From assembly GCA_003852775.1 (NCBI GenBank), contig RDDZ01000106.1, forward strand, positions 42,830-106,829: 64,000 bases of DNA, given 5' to 3'. The notes beneath the pieces were generated by a model. That model was not told the DNA's origin, did no database searches, and saw only the letters and a list, made by a program, of their open reading frames with translations. This document shows positions 49,844 through 60,250 of the stretch, piece after piece; position 1 is the stretch's first letter; every line of letters starts with the position of its first letter. The DNA comes from Microbacteriaceae bacterium. GTDB lineage: Bacteria; Actinomycetota; Actinomycetes; Actinomycetales; Microbacteriaceae. The position numbers were made by a program, and so were the translations under genes.

Positions 49844-49846
49844 ACT
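49841..49846 (+). promoter_or_regulatory. Probable -10 (TAGACT) upstream of the HGxxPAAW gene and trpCBA
   Basis: TAGACT overlaps the stop codon of the preceding gene; the next GTG is 68 nt downstream with AAGGAG at 49901-49906. It may be an internal promoter for trpCBA. Confidence 0.35.
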
Positions 49847-49914
49847 GGCGACGCCCGGGCATCCGGGTTCCCGCGGGCGATCCGCCCGAACGCACTCGAG
49901 AAGGAGATCCCCCT

Positions 49915-50145
49915 GTGAGCGACACGCACGATCCCGGACACGGCAACTCGCCCGCCGCCTGGGTCGCGGTGACCATCATGCTCGTCGCGTTCACCGCCGG
50001 CACCGTGTTCTTCTGGCTCGACATGCCCGCCCTCGTGTGGGCATCGGCGGGTCTCCTCGTGCTCGGTCTCCTCGTGGGCGTCGTGATGTCGAAGCTCGGC
50101 TACGGGGTCAAGGGCCCGAAGTACGTCGCGAAGGCGCACGACTAG
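49915..50145 (+). CDS. HGxxPAAW family small membrane protein
   Basis: 76 residues. The family motif DPGHGNSPAAWVAVTIMLVA is at residues 6-25, and two TM segments (TIMLVAFTAGTVFFWLDM; LVWASAGLLVLGLLVGVVM) are followed by a basic end GYGVKGPKYVAKAHD. The function is unknown. It lies between trpE and trpC in many actinobacteria. GTG 49915 has AAGGAG 8 nt upstream. Confidence 0.88.
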   Translation: MSDTHDPGHGNSPAAWVAVTIMLVAFTAGTVFFWLDMPALVWASAGLLVLGLLVGVVMSKLGYGVKGPKYVAKAHD

Positions 50146-50146
50146 C

Positions 50147-50923
50147 GTGCTCTCGGATCTCGTCGCCGGGGCCCTCGCCGACGCCTCGGAGCGCCGTGCT
50201 GCGCGCAGCCTCGCCGACGTCGAGGCCGACGCGCTGGCGGCCCCCGCGCCGCGTGACGCCCTCGCGGCGCTCGCGCCCGCCGACCGCGTCAAGATCATCG
50301 CCGAGGTGAAGCGCGCGAGCCCCTCGCGCGGTCCGCTCGCGGAGATCCGCGATCCTGCGGGCCTCGCCGTCTCGTACCAGACCGGGGGAGCGAGCGCGAT
50401 CAGTGTGCTCACCGAGCAGCGCCGTTTCGGCGGATCGCTCGAGGACCTCCGCGACGTGCGCGCGGCCGTCGAGATCCCCGTCCTGCGCAAGGACTTCATC
50501 GCCGAACCGTACCAGGTGTTCGAGGCGCGCGCCGCGGGCGCCGACCTCGTGCTCCTCATCGTCGCGGCGCTCGAGCAGAAGGTGCTCGCCGAGCTCCACA
50601 CCCTCATCGGCGAGCTCGGCATGACGGCGCTCGTCGAGACGCACAGCGCCGAGGAGGTCGACCGCGCGCTCGAGATCGGCGCCCAGGTGGTCGGCGTCAA
50701 CGCGCGCGACCTCTCGACCTTCCAGCTCGACCGCGACCTGTTCGGCACGCTCGCGCCGTCGATCCCGTCGGGCGTCATCCGGATCGCCGAGTCGGCGGTC
50801 ACCTCGCCGGCCGACGTCGCGCACTACCGCGAGGCGGGCGCCGACGTCGTGCTCATCGGCGAGGCGCTCGTGACCGGCGACGACCCCGTGTCGACCCTCG
50901 AGAGCTTCCTGGCGGCGGGATGA
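50147..50923 (+). CDS. trpC: Indole-3-glycerol phosphate synthase
   Basis: 258 residues, TIM barrel. [20 protein letters not shown] holds the first catalytic Lys, [20 protein letters not shown] the second, [20 protein letters not shown] the Glu, and [17 protein letters not shown] and [20 protein letters not shown] the phosphate site. It makes indole glycerol phosphate for TrpA. GTG 1 nt after the preceding stop; ATGA overlap with trpB. trpD and trpF are not in the window. Confidence 0.96.
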   Translation: MLSDLVAGALADASERRAARSLADVEADALAAPAPRDALAALAPADRVKIIAEVKRASPSRGPLAEIRDPAGLAVSYQTGGASAISVLTEQRRFGGSLEDLRDVRAAVEIPVLRKDFIAEPYQVFEARAAGADLVLLIVAALEQKVLAELHTLIGELGMTALVETHSAEEVDRALEIGAQVVGVNARDLSTFQLDRDLFGTLAPSIPSGVIRIAESAVTSPADVAHYREAGADVVLIGEALVTGDDPVSTLESFLAAG

Positions 50924-52149
50924 ACGACAGCATCAGAGAGAGCCTGCGGCGCCTGCCCGGCCCGTTCTTCGGCGACTACGGCGGGCGCTTCATGCCCGAG
51001 TCGCTCATCGCCGCGATCGACGAGCTCGCCGCGGCGTACGACGAGGCGAAGGCGGACCCCACCTTCCAGGCCGAGCTCGCCGAGCTGCACCGCAGCTACA
51101 CCGGGCGCCCGTCGATCGTCACCGAGGTGCCGCGCTTCGCGGAGCACGCGGGCGGCGCGCGCGTCTTCCTAAAGCGCGAGGACCTCAACCACACCGGCAG
51201 CCACAAGATCAACAACGTGCTCGGCCAGGCGCTGCTCACACGGCGCATCGGCAAGACGCGCGTGATCGCCGAGACCGGCGCCGGCCAGCACGGCGTCGCG
51301 ACGGCGACCGCGGCAGCCCTCTTCGGGCTCGAGTGCACGATCTACATGGGCGAGGTCGACACGCAGCGCCAGGCGCTCAACGTCGCCCGGATGCGGCTCC
51401 TCGGCGCCGACGTCGTGTCGGTCACGACCGGCTCGCGCACCCTCAAGGACGCCATCAACGAGGCGTACCGCGAGTGGGTCACGAGCGTCGAGACCACCAA
51501 CTACATCTTCGGCACCGCGGCGGGCCCGCATCCGTTCCCCGCGATGGTGCGCGACTTCCAGGCCGTCATCGGCGACGAGGCCCGCGAGCAGATGCTCGCC
51601 GAGCTCGGGCGCCTGCCGGATGCCGTCGTCGCGTGCGTCGGCGGCGGCTCGAACGCGATCGGAATCTTCGACGCCTTCCTCGACGACGCGGACGTGGCGC
51701 TCTACGGTGTCGAGGCGGCCGGAGACGGCGTCGACACCGACAAGCACGCGGCGTCGATCGAGCGCGGCCGTCCGGGGGTGCTCCACGGCGCGCGCAGCTA
51801 CCTGCTGCAGGACGAGGACGGCCAGACGATCGAGTCGCACTCGATCTCGGCGGGCCTCGACTACCCGGGCGTCGGCCCCGAGCACGCGTTCCTCGCCGAC
51901 ATCGGCCGCGCGAGCTACATCCCGGCGACCGACACGGAGGCCATGGAGGCCCTGCGGCTCCTGAGCCGCACCGAGGGCATCATCCCGGCCATCGAGTCCG
52001 CCCACGCCCTCGCCGGCGCGCTGCGCCTCGGCCGGGAGCTCGGGCCGGACGGCGTCATCCTCGTGAACCTCTCGGGTCGCGGCGACAAGGACGTCGCGAC
52101 CGCGGGACGCTGGTTCGACCTCCTCGACGACGGGGCGGTGCAGTCGTGA
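50920..52149 (+). CDS. trpB: Tryptophan synthase beta subunit
   Basis: 409 residues. [14 protein letters not shown], the PLP Lys in [60 protein letters not shown] and [17 protein letters not shown]. Joins indole and serine in the alpha2beta2 complex. ATGA overlap with trpC and GTGA with trpA. Confidence 0.97.
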   Translation: MNDSIRESLRRLPGPFFGDYGGRFMPESLIAAIDELAAAYDEAKADPTFQAELAELHRSYTGRPSIVTEVPRFAEHAGGARVFLKREDLNHTGSHKINNVLGQALLTRRIGKTRVIAETGAGQHGVATATAAALFGLECTIYMGEVDTQRQALNVARMRLLGADVVSVTTGSRTLKDAINEAYREWVTSVETTNYIFGTAAGPHPFPAMVRDFQAVIGDEAREQMLAELGRLPDAVVACVGGGSNAIGIFDAFLDDADVALYGVEAAGDGVDTDKHAASIERGRPGVLHGARSYLLQDEDGQTIESHSISAGLDYPGVGPEHAFLADIGRASYIPATDTEAMEALRLLSRTEGIIPAIESAHALAGALRLGRELGPDGVILVNLSGRGDKDVATAGRWFDLLDDGAVQS

Positions 52150-52922
52150 GCTCCGTCGCGCAGGCCATCACCGGTAGCGGCGCGCTCGTGGGCTATCTGC
52201 CCGTCGGGTTCCCCGACCTGCAGACGAGCATCGACGCGGCCGTCGCCCTCGTCGAGAACGGCGTCGACGCCCTCGAGCTCGGCCTGCCGTACAGCGACCC
52301 GGTCATGGACGGCATCGCCATCCAGAAGGCCACCCAGCAGGCCCTCGCGGCCGGCTTCCGCGTCCGCGACGTGTTCACGGCCGTCGAGGCTGTGCGCTCG
52401 CGCGTCGACGCACCTGTCCTCGTCATGACCTACTGGAACCCCGTCGTGCAGTACGGCGTCGGCCGCTTCGCCGACGCCCTGCGCGACGCCGGGGGAGCGG
52501 GCCTCATCACGCCCGACATCACCCCCGACTCCGCCGACGAGTGGATCGCGGAGAGCGACCGCACGGGTCTCGATCGCGTGTTCCTCGCCGCCCCGTCGTC
52601 GACGGATGCGCGCCTCGCCGCGACCGTCGCCGCGAGCCGCGGCTTCGTGTACGCGGTGTCGACGATGGGCATCACGGGTGCCCGTGCCGACGTCGACGCC
52701 AAGGCGCGCGAGCTCATCGCCCGCCTGCGCGCCGCCGGCGCGACAGGACCCGAGACGATCGCCGCGTGCGTCGGCATCGGCATCTCGACCCCCGAGCAGG
52801 TGACCGAGGTGCTCGGCTACGCCGACGGCGCCATCGTCGGCTCCGCCCTCGTCTCCGCCCTGGCCGAGGAGGGTGTCGCGGGCGTGGCCCGGCTGGCATC
52901 CGCCCTCTCTCACGGAAAGTAG
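52146..52922 (+). CDS. trpA: Tryptophan synthase alpha subunit
   Basis: 258 residues. [20 protein letters not shown], catalytic Glu in [15 protein letters not shown], Asp in [26 protein letters not shown] and [20 protein letters not shown]. Releases indole from indole glycerol phosphate. GTGA overlap with trpB. The lgt promoter hexamer overlaps its last codons. Confidence 0.96.
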   Translation: MSSVAQAITGSGALVGYLPVGFPDLQTSIDAAVALVENGVDALELGLPYSDPVMDGIAIQKATQQALAAGFRVRDVFTAVEAVRSRVDAPVLVMTYWNPVVQYGVGRFADALRDAGGAGLITPDITPDSADEWIAESDRTGLDRVFLAAPSSTDARLAATVAASRGFVYAVSTMGITGARADVDAKARELIARLRAAGATGPETIAACVGIGISTPEQVTEVLGYADGAIVGSALVSALAEEGVAGVARLASALSHGK

Positions 52923-52925
52923 ACT
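52920..52925 (+). promoter_or_regulatory. Predicted -10 (TAGACT) for a leaderless lgt transcript
   Basis: TAGACT contains the trpA stop codon and lies exactly 7 nt before the lgt GTG (52933). Confidence 0.45.
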
Positions 52926-52932
52926 CGCGAAC

Positions 52933-54015
52933 GTGATCGCAGCGCCCTTCAGCATCCCGAGCCCGCCGCCCGAGTGGAAGTTCCTCCCGCTCGGCGACTG
53001 GCTGCGCGGCATCATGCCGTTCATCCCCGAGGAGTGGAACCTCCGGGTCACGACGTACGCGCTCGTGATCATCGTCGGCATCTTCGCCGCGGTCGTCATC
53101 GCCCACCGCCGTCTCACGCGCCGCGGCGGCGAGCCGTGGATCATCGTCGACGTGGGCATCTGGGCCGTCGTGCTCGGGATCGTCGGCGCGCGCCTATACC
53201 ACGTGCTCACCCACCTGGGCGACTACTTCGGCCCCGCGAACGACAACCCGTGGAACCCCTTCCAGCCCGGCAGCGTCTGGGCCATCTGGGAGGGCGGTGG
53301 CGCGATCTTCGGCGCGCTCATCGGCGGCGCCATCGGCGTCGCGATCGGCTGTCGGATCACCGGGCTGCGCTTCTGGAGCGTCGCCGACGCGATCGCCCCC
53401 GGACTGCTGCTCGCGCAGGCGTTCGGCCGCCTCGGCAACTGGTTCAACCAGGAGCTCTTCGGCCTCCCGACCGACCTGCCGTGGGGCCTCGAGATCGACC
53501 GCCCGAACCCCGCGATCCCGGTCGGCATCCCCGACGACGTGCTGTTCCACCCCACGTTCCTCTACGAGATCCTGTGGAACCTCGCGGGCTTCGCGCTCAT
53601 CATCGTCGCGACCGAGCGCATCGCCTTCATCGCGGGCAAGCTCATCCCGACCTTCACGCGCAAGCACTTCTGGCAGTGGGGCAAGGTGCTCGGCCTGTAC
53701 CTCATCTGGTACGGCGCGGGCCGCGTCTGGTTCGAGTCGATCCGCCTCGACCCGAGCGAGACGTTCCTCGGCATCCGCTCGAACGTGTGGACCGCGCTGG
53801 CCGCGATCGTCATCGGGATCGTGATCATCGTCGTGCAGACGCGCCGCCACCCCGGCGCCGAGCCGGACGTGTATCAGGTCGGTCGCGGTCCCGAGGCGAC
53901 CTCTGGGGTAGACTCCGAAGACACCTATTCGGATTCGGATGAAGACGAGCCGGGCGATGGCGCCGCGGAGCTCACCGAAGCTGCCGCCACAAGCGGTTCG
54001 ACCCGAGCAAGCTAG
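52933..54015 (+). CDS. lgt: Prolipoprotein diacylglyceryl transferase
   Basis: 360 residues, seven-TM Lgt. Core: DVGIWAVVLGIVGARLYHVL (with the essential Arg and His/Tyr region), AIWEGGGAIFGALIGGAIGV, APGLLLAQAFGRLGNWFNQELFG signature, HPTFLYEILWNLAGFAL and YLIWYGAGRVWFESIRLD. It adds diacylglycerol to lipobox Cys, as in the SsuA-like lipoprotein here. The last 70 residues form an acidic, Ser/Asp-rich cytosolic tail (SEDTYSDSDEDEPGDG). The start was chosen by the 7-nt spacing from TAGACT. Confidence 0.95.
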   Translation: MIAAPFSIPSPPPEWKFLPLGDWLRGIMPFIPEEWNLRVTTYALVIIVGIFAAVVIAHRRLTRRGGEPWIIVDVGIWAVVLGIVGARLYHVLTHLGDYFGPANDNPWNPFQPGSVWAIWEGGGAIFGALIGGAIGVAIGCRITGLRFWSVADAIAPGLLLAQAFGRLGNWFNQELFGLPTDLPWGLEIDRPNPAIPVGIPDDVLFHPTFLYEILWNLAGFALIIVATERIAFIAGKLIPTFTRKHFWQWGKVLGLYLIWYGAGRVWFESIRLDPSETFLGIRSNVWTALAAIVIGIVIIVVQTRRHPGAEPDVYQVGRGPEATSGVDSEDTYSDSDEDEPGDGAAELTEAAATSGSTRAS

Positions 54016-54018
54016 AGT
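54013..54018 (+). promoter_or_regulatory. Probable -10 (TAGAGT) for gltBD
   Basis: TAGAGT contains the lgt stop codon and lies 111 nt before the gltB ATG. The resulting leader (about 105 nt) is long for this region; I see no known riboswitch in it. Confidence 0.35.
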
Positions 54019-54129
54019 CCCGAACCACACCTCGCTGACGAATCGGCCCGTTCACACGGATCCGATCTCCCCTCTCATCAGTTGGGCCATCGTCGTCCCA
54101 CTTCCCGCAATCACGTGAGGACGGTATCC

Positions 54130-57100
54130 ATGGCGATCCCCGAGACGACCCCTGCACCCCAGGGCCGCCACGACGCCTACGCGCGCTTCAGCGCGGTTCC
54201 GCCCGCCCAGGGCATGTACAACCCGCGCTTCGAGAAGGACGCGTGCGGCCTCGCCATGGTCGCGACGCTCCGCGGCACCGCGGGCCACGACATCGTCACG
54301 AACGCCCTCGACGCCCTGCGCCACCTCGAGCACCGCGGCGCCGTCGGATCGGACGCCGGCACCGGCGACGGGGCGGGCATCATCACGCAGATCCCCGACG
54401 CGTTCCTGCGCGCCGTCGTCGACTTCGCGCTCCCGCCCGTCGGCCAGTACGCGGTCGGCATGGCCTTCCTGCCGCTCGACGACGTGGCCCGCGCGGAGGA
54501 GAAGGAGGCTATCGGCCGCATCGCGGTCGAGGAGGGCCTGCGGGTGCTCGGCTGGCGCGAGGTGCCCACCGACCCCGAGCACCTGGGGACCCTCGCGCGC
54601 GAGGCGGCGCCGGCCTTCGAGCAGCTCTTCGTGGCCTCCGAGCGCAGCGACGCCGCCGGCAAGCCGCTCTCGGGCATCGCGCTCGACCGCCAGACCTTCC
54701 GCCTGCGCAAGCGCGCGGAGCGCGAGCTCGGGTCCTACTTCCCGTCGCTCTCGAGCCGCACCCTCGTCTACAAGGGCATGGTCACGACGCTCCAGCTGGA
54801 GCCGTTCTACCCCGACCTCTCCGACGAGCGCTTCGCGACGAAGCTGGCGCTCGTGCACTCGCGCTACTCCACCAACACGTTCCCGTCCTGGCCGCTCGCG
54901 CAGCCGTTCCGCATGATCGCCCACAACGGCGAGATCAACACGGTGCAGGGCAACCGCAACTGGATGCGCGCGCGTCAGAGCCAGCTGCACTCGGAGGAGC
55001 TCGGCGACCTCCGCCCGCTCTTCCCGATCGTGTCCGAGGGCGCGAGCGACTCGGCCTCGTTCGACGAGGTCGTGGAGCTGCTCACGCTCGGCGGCCGCAG
55101 CCTCCCGCACGCCATCATGATGATGGTGCCGGAGGCCTGGGAGAACCAGGTCGACATGGACCCGGCCCGCCGCGCGTTCTACGACTACCACTCGGCCCTC
55201 ATGGAGCCGTGGGACGGCCCCGCCGCGCTCGTCTTCACGGACGGCTCGCTCGTCGGGGCGACGCTCGACCGCAACGGCCTCCGTCCCGGACGCTTCCTCG
55301 TGACCGACGACGGCCTCGTGGTGCTCGCGAGCGAGATCGGCGTGCTCGACTTCCCGGCCGACCGCGTCGTGCGCAAAGGCCGCCTGCGCCCCGGGAAGAT
55401 GTTCCTCATCGACACGGTCGAGGGGCGCATCATCGAGGACGACGAGATCAAGACGAGCCTCGCGGCCCAGAACCCCTACGCCGAGTGGGTCAAGGAGAAC
55501 CGCATCGAGCTCGCCGAGCTCCCGCCGCGCGAGCACGTCATCCACACCGCCGCCTCGGTCACGCGCCGCCAGCGCACCTTCGGTTACACCGAGGAGGAGG
55601 TGCGCATCCTCATCGGCCCCATGGCCCAGACGGGTGCCGAGCCTCTCGGCGCCATGGGATCCGACACCCCGGTCGCAGTGCTGTCCGACCGGCCGCGGCT
55701 CATCTTCGACTACTTCACGCAGGCGTTCGCGCAAGTGACGAACCCGCCGCTCGACTCGATCCGCGAGGAGGTCGTCACCTCGATGCGGCTCGGGCTCGGC
55801 CCCGAGCGCAACCTGCTCGACGCGACGCCCGAGCACGCGCGCCAGATCGTGCTCGACTTCCCGGTGATCGACAACGACGAGCTCGCGAAGATCCTGCGCC
55901 TCGGGCGTGAGAGCGGACAGCGGCTCACGCGCACCCTGAAGGGCCTGTACCGCTTCGACGCGGGCGACGACGCCATGGAGCGCCGCCTCGAGGAGCTGTG
56001 CGCGGAGGCCGACGCGGCGATCGAGGCCGGCGCCCAGTTCCTCGTGCTCTCCGACCGCGACTCCAACAAGGACCTCGCGCCCATCCCGTCGCTGCTCATG
56101 CTCTCCGCGGTGCACCACCACCTCATCCGCCAGGAGACGCGGATGCAGGTCGGGCTCATCGTCGAGACCGGCGACGCCCGCGAGGTGCACCACGCGGCGC
56201 TGCTGCTCGGTTACGGAGCCTCTGCGATCAACCCGTACCTCGCGATGGAGACCGCCGAACAGCTCGTCGCGACCGGCATGATCAAGGGCATCACGCCCGA
56301 GAAGGCCGTCAAGAACCTCATCAAGGGCCTCGGCAAGGGCGTGCTCAAGATCATGTCCAAGATGGGCATCTCGGTCATCGGCTCCTACGCCGGCGCCCAG
56401 GCGTTCGAGGCCGTGGGCCTCAGCCAGGAGTTCGTCGACAAGTACTTCACGGGCACCACGACCCTCCTCGGCGGCGTCGGGATCGACGTCATCGCCGCGG
56501 AGAACCTGGCCCGCCACACCTCGGCCTACCCCGAGAACGCGGGCGAGAAGGCCCACGAGCGCCTCGAGACCGGCGGCGAGTATCAGTGGCGCCGTGAGGG
56601 TCCGCCGCACCTCTTCAGCCCGGAGACGGTGTTCAAGCTGCAGCACTCGACGCGCAACCGTCGCTTCGACATCTTCCGCGAGTACACGAAGTCGGTCGAC
56701 GAGCAGGCCGAGCGCCTCATGACGCTCCGCGGCCTCTTCCGAATCAAGACGGGGGAGCGCCCGCCGGTGCCCATCGACGAGGTCGAGCCGATCTCCTCGA
56801 TCCTCACGCGCTTCAACACCGGCGCGATGAGCTACGGCTCCATCTCGCAGGAGGCGCACGAGACGCTCGCGATCGCGATGAACCGCATCGGCGGACGCTC
56901 GAACACGGGCGAGGGCGGCGAGGACGTCGAGCGTCTGCTCGATCCCGAGCGTCGCAGCCGCATCAAGCAGATCGCCTCGGGTCGCTTCGGCGTCACGAGC
57001 ATGTACCTGACGCACGCGACCGACATCCAGATCAAGATGGCGCAGGGCGCGAAGCCCGGCGAGGGCGGCCAGCTGCCGCCGCAGAAGGTGTACCCGTGGA

Positions 57101-58737
57101 TCGCCCGCACGCGCGGCGGAACCCCGGGCGTCGGCCTCATCTCGCCGCCTCCGCACCACGACATCTACTCGATCGAGGACCTCAAGCAGCTCATCTTCGA
57201 CGCGAAGCGCGCCAACCCCGAGGCCCGCATCCACGTCAAGCTCGTGAGCCAGTCGGGGATCGGCGCGGTCGCCGCGGGCGTCACGAAGGCCCTCGCGGAT
57301 GTCGTGCTCGTCTCCGGCCACGACGGCGGCACGGGAGCGTCGCCGCTCAACTCGCTCAAGCACGCGGGCACGCCGTGGGAGATCGGCCTCGCCGAGACGC
57401 AGCACACGCTCATGCTCAACGGCATGCGCGATCGCGTCGTCGTGCAGGTCGACGGTCAGATGAAGACCGGCCGCGACGTCATCATCGCGGCCCTCCTGGG
57501 CGCCGAGGAGTACGGCTTCGCCACCGCTCCGCTCGTCGTCTCCGGCTGCATCCTCATGCGCGTCTGCCACCTCGACACGTGCCCCGTCGGCGTCGCGACG
57601 CAGAACCCCGAGCTGCGCGCTCGTTTCACGGGCAAGCCGGAGTTCGTGGAGACGTTCTTCGAGTACCTCGCGCAGGAGGTGCGCGAGTACCTCGCGGAGC
57701 TCGGCTTCCGCTCGCTCGACGAGGCGATCGGCCACAGCGAGCTGCTCGACGTCGACCGCGCGGTGCGGCACTGGAAGGCCGACGGCCTCGACCTCACGCC
57801 CGTGCTCGTCGGACCGGAGTTCCCCGAGGACGAGCCGCGCATCAACCGCCGTCCGCAGGACCACGAGCTCGAGGAGCACTTCGACCAGGAGCTCATCCGC
57901 CTCGCCTCGGACGCGCTCGAGCACGCCACGCCCGTCCAGATCGAGCTCCCGATCAAGAACACCGAGCGCGCCGTCGGCACGATGCTCGGCCACGAGGTCA
58001 CCAAGCGCCACGGCGAGCACGGACTGCCCGAGGGCACCATCCAGATCACCCTGCACGGCGCGGCCGGCCAGTCGCTCGGCGCCTTCATGCCGAACGGCAT
58101 CACGCTGCGGCTCGAGGGCGACTCGAACGACTACGTCGGCAAGGGGCTCTCCGGCGGGCAGATCGTCGTGCGACCCCCGCGCGGCGCGGTCTTCCCGGCC
58201 GAGCACAACGTCATCGCCGGCAACGTCATCGGTTACGGCGCGACGCGCGGCTCGATCTTCATCCGCGGCGTCGTGGGGGAGCGGTTCCTCGTCCGCAACT
58301 CCGGCGCGACCGCGGTCGTCGAGGGCGTGGGCGACCACGCGCTCGAGTACATGACGGGCGGCCTCGCTGTCATCCTGGGCACGACGGGCCGCAACCTCGG
58401 TGCCGGCATGTCCGGCGGCACCGCCTACGTGTACGACCTCCGGCCCGAGCGCGTCAACCGCGACGCCCTCGCGAGCGGCGAGCTCGAGCTCCTGCCGCTC
58501 GAGTCGGCCGACATCGCCATCGTCACCGACCTGCTCGAGAAGCACCTCGCCGAGACGGACTCCGCCCTCGCGAAGCGCCTCCTCGAGAACTCCGAGGAGA
58601 CCATGTCCAAGTTCGTGAAGGTGCTGCCGCGCGACTACGCGGCGGTCATCGAGACCCGGCGTCGCGCCGCCGACGAGGGGCTCGACCCCGACGGCGACGT
58701 CGTCTGGAACCGCATCCTCGAAGTGACGGGGGGCTGA
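54130..58737 (+). CDS. gltB: Glutamate synthase large subunit
   Basis: 1535 residues. Class II glutaminase domain with the N-terminal nucleophile Cys in [14 protein letters not shown], reached after removal of about 34 residues; [20 protein letters not shown] follows. The central and FMN domains carry [39 protein letters not shown] and [19 protein letters not shown]; the iron-sulfur Cys are in [20 protein letters not shown]. The C-terminal GXGXG beta-helix ends the protein. It makes glutamate from glutamine and 2-oxoglutarate. ATG 54130 has GAGGA about 8 nt upstream; an in-frame start at 54082 lacks one. Confidence 0.97.
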   Translation: MAIPETTPAPQGRHDAYARFSAVPPAQGMYNPRFEKDACGLAMVATLRGTAGHDIVTNALDALRHLEHRGAVGSDAGTGDGAGIITQIPDAFLRAVVDFALPPVGQYAVGMAFLPLDDVARAEEKEAIGRIAVEEGLRVLGWREVPTDPEHLGTLAREAAPAFEQLFVASERSDAAGKPLSGIALDRQTFRLRKRAERELGSYFPSLSSRTLVYKGMVTTLQLEPFYPDLSDERFATKLALVHSRYSTNTFPSWPLAQPFRMIAHNGEINTVQGNRNWMRARQSQLHSEELGDLRPLFPIVSEGASDSASFDEVVELLTLGGRSLPHAIMMMVPEAWENQVDMDPARRAFYDYHSALMEPWDGPAALVFTDGSLVGATLDRNGLRPGRFLVTDDGLVVLASEIGVLDFPADRVVRKGRLRPGKMFLIDTVEGRIIEDDEIKTSLAAQNPYAEWVKENRIELAELPPREHVIHTAASVTRRQRTFGYTEEEVRILIGPMAQTGAEPLGAMGSDTPVAVLSDRPRLIFDYFTQAFAQVTNPPLDSIREEVVTSMRLGLGPERNLLDATPEHARQIVLDFPVIDNDELAKILRLGRESGQRLTRTLKGLYRFDAGDDAMERRLEELCAEADAAIEAGAQFLVLSDRDSNKDLAPIPSLLMLSAVHHHLIRQETRMQVGLIVETGDAREVHHAALLLGYGASAINPYLAMETAEQLVATGMIKGITPEKAVKNLIKGLGKGVLKIMSKMGISVIGSYAGAQAFEAVGLSQEFVDKYFTGTTTLLGGVGIDVIAAENLARHTSAYPENAGEKAHERLETGGEYQWRREGPPHLFSPETVFKLQHSTRNRRFDIFREYTKSVDEQAERLMTLRGLFRIKTGERPPVPIDEVEPISSILTRFNTGAMSYGSISQEAHETLAIAMNRIGGRSNTGEGGEDVERLLDPERRSRIKQIASGRFGVTSMYLTHATDIQIKMAQGAKPGEGGQLPPQKVYPWIARTRGGTPGVGLISPPPHHDIYSIEDLKQLIFDAKRANPEARIHVKLVSQSGIGAVAAGVTKALADVVLVSGHDGGTGASPLNSLKHAGTPWEIGLAETQHTLMLNGMRDRVVVQVDGQMKTGRDVIIAALLGAEEYGFATAPLVVSGCILMRVCHLDTCPVGVATQNPELRARFTGKPEFVETFFEYLAQEVREYLAELGFRSLDEAIGHSELLDVDRAVRHWKADGLDLTPVLVGPEFPEDEPRINRRPQDHELEEHFDQELIRLASDALEHATPVQIELPIKNTERAVGTMLGHEVTKRHGEHGLPEGTIQITLHGAAGQSLGAFMPNGITLRLEGDSNDYVGKGLSGGQIVVRPPRGAVFPAEHNVIAGNVIGYGATRGSIFIRGVVGERFLVRNSGATAVVEGVGDHALEYMTGGLAVILGTTGRNLGAGMSGGTAYVYDLRPERVNRDALASGELELLPLESADIAIVTDLLEKHLAETDSALAKRLLENSEETMSKFVKVLPRDYAAVIETRRRAADEGLDPDGDVVWNRILEVTGG

Positions 58738-58739
58738 CC

Positions 58740-60197
58740 ATGGCCGATCCGAAGGGCTTCCTCAAGGTCCAGGAGCGCGAGCTCCCGGCGCGTCGCCCCG
58801 TTCCGGTCCGCATCATGGACTGGAAGGAGGTCTACGAGGCGCAGGATCCCTCGCAGCTGCGCCGACAGGCGGGACGCTGCATGGACTGCGGCGTGCCGTT
58901 CTGCCACCAGGGCTGCCCGCTCGGGAACCTCATCCCCGAGTGGAACGACCTCATGTGGCGCGGCGAGGGCCGCCAGGCCATCGAGCGCCTCCACGCGACC
59001 AACAACTTCCCGGAGTTCACGGGGCGCCTGTGCCCCGCGCCCTGCGAGTCGGCGTGCGTGCTCGGCATCAACCAGCCGCCCGTGACGATCAAGCAGGTCG
59101 AGGTCTCGATCATCGACCAGGCGTTCCAGAACGGATGGGTGCAGCCGCACCCGCCGGAGCGCCTCACCGGCAAGACGGTCGCCGTCGTCGGCTCGGGTCC
59201 CGCGGGGCTCGCCGCCGCCCAGCAGCTCACGCGCGCCGGTCACACCGTCGCCGTGTACGAGCGCGACGACCGCATCGGCGGCCTCCTGCGCTACGGCATC
59301 CCGGACTTCAAGATGGAGAAGCGCCAGCTCGAGCAGCGCCTCGCCCAGATGCAGGCCGAGGGCACGCGCTTCCGCGCGGGCGTCGAGATCGGCGTCGACC
59401 TCTCGTGGGCCGACCTGAAGGAGCGCTACGACGCCGTCGTCATCGCGACGGGAGCGACCGTGCCCCGCGACCTCCCCATCCCCGGCCGCGACCTCCTCGG
59501 CGTGCACTTCGCCATGGACTACCTCGTCCAGCAGAACAAGGTCGTCGCGGGAGACACCGTGCCCGAGCAGATCACGGCGCACGGCAAGCACGTCGTCGTC
59601 ATCGGCGGCGGCGACACGGGCGCCGACTGCATCGGCACCGCGCACCGCCAGGGCGCGCTGAGCGTCACCAACCTCGCGATCGGCTACCAGCCGCCGACGG
59701 AGCGCCCCGCGCACCAGCCGTGGCCCATGGTGCCGACGCTCTTCGAGGTCTCGTCCGCGCACGAGGAGGGCGGCGAGCGTGTCTACCTCGCCTCCACCGT
59801 CGAGTTCCTCGGCAACGAGGCCGGCGAGGTGCGCGCGCTGCGCGTCGCCGAGACCGAGTACGTCGACGGGCGCCGCGTGCCGAAGTCGGGCACCGAGCGC
59901 GAGATCCCCGCGGACCTCGTCCTCATCGCCATGGGCTTCACGGGCCCGGAGCGCGACAGCATCGACGAGCAGCTGCGCGTGCCGTTCGACGAGCGCGGCA
60001 ACGTCGCGCGCGACGACGTGTACGCGACGAGCGAGCCCGGCGTCTTCGTCGCCGGCGACGCGGGCCGCGGGCAGTCGCTCATCGTCTGGGCGATCGCCGA
60101 GGGCCGGGCCGCGGCGGCCGCCGTCGACCGGTACCTCGAGGGCCACACCGAGCTCCCCGCTCCCGTTCGCCCCACCGATCGCGGCTTCACGCTCTGA
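58740..60197 (+). CDS. gltD: Glutamate synthase small subunit (NADPH)
   Basis: 485 residues. N-terminal iron-sulfur Cys set: GRCMDCGVPFCHQGCPLGNL and RLCPAPCESACVLG. FAD-binding VAVVGSGPAGLAAAQQLTRA and the NADPH-binding VVVIGGGDTGADCIGTAHRQ; C-terminal VFVAGDAGRGQSLIVWAIAE. It passes NADPH electrons to GltB. Begins 2 nt after gltB. Confidence 0.97.
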   Translation: MADPKGFLKVQERELPARRPVPVRIMDWKEVYEAQDPSQLRRQAGRCMDCGVPFCHQGCPLGNLIPEWNDLMWRGEGRQAIERLHATNNFPEFTGRLCPAPCESACVLGINQPPVTIKQVEVSIIDQAFQNGWVQPHPPERLTGKTVAVVGSGPAGLAAAQQLTRAGHTVAVYERDDRIGGLLRYGIPDFKMEKRQLEQRLAQMQAEGTRFRAGVEIGVDLSWADLKERYDAVVIATGATVPRDLPIPGRDLLGVHFAMDYLVQQNKVVAGDTVPEQITAHGKHVVVIGGGDTGADCIGTAHRQGALSVTNLAIGYQPPTERPAHQPWPMVPTLFEVSSAHEEGGERVYLASTVEFLGNEAGEVRALRVAETEYVDGRRVPKSGTEREIPADLVLIAMGFTGPERDSIDEQLRVPFDERGNVARDDVYATSEPGVFVAGDAGRGQSLIVWAIAEGRAAAAAVDRYLEGHTELPAPVRPTDRGFTL

Positions 60198-60250
60198 TCC
60201 GCTCGCGCCGGACCTCACCCCTCCCACCCCCACACCACACTGAAGGAACA

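Noticed and set aside
54052..58545. Minus-strand open frame of about 1500 codons opposite gltB
   Set aside because: Same shadow effect of third-position GC in gltB; no recognisable domain.
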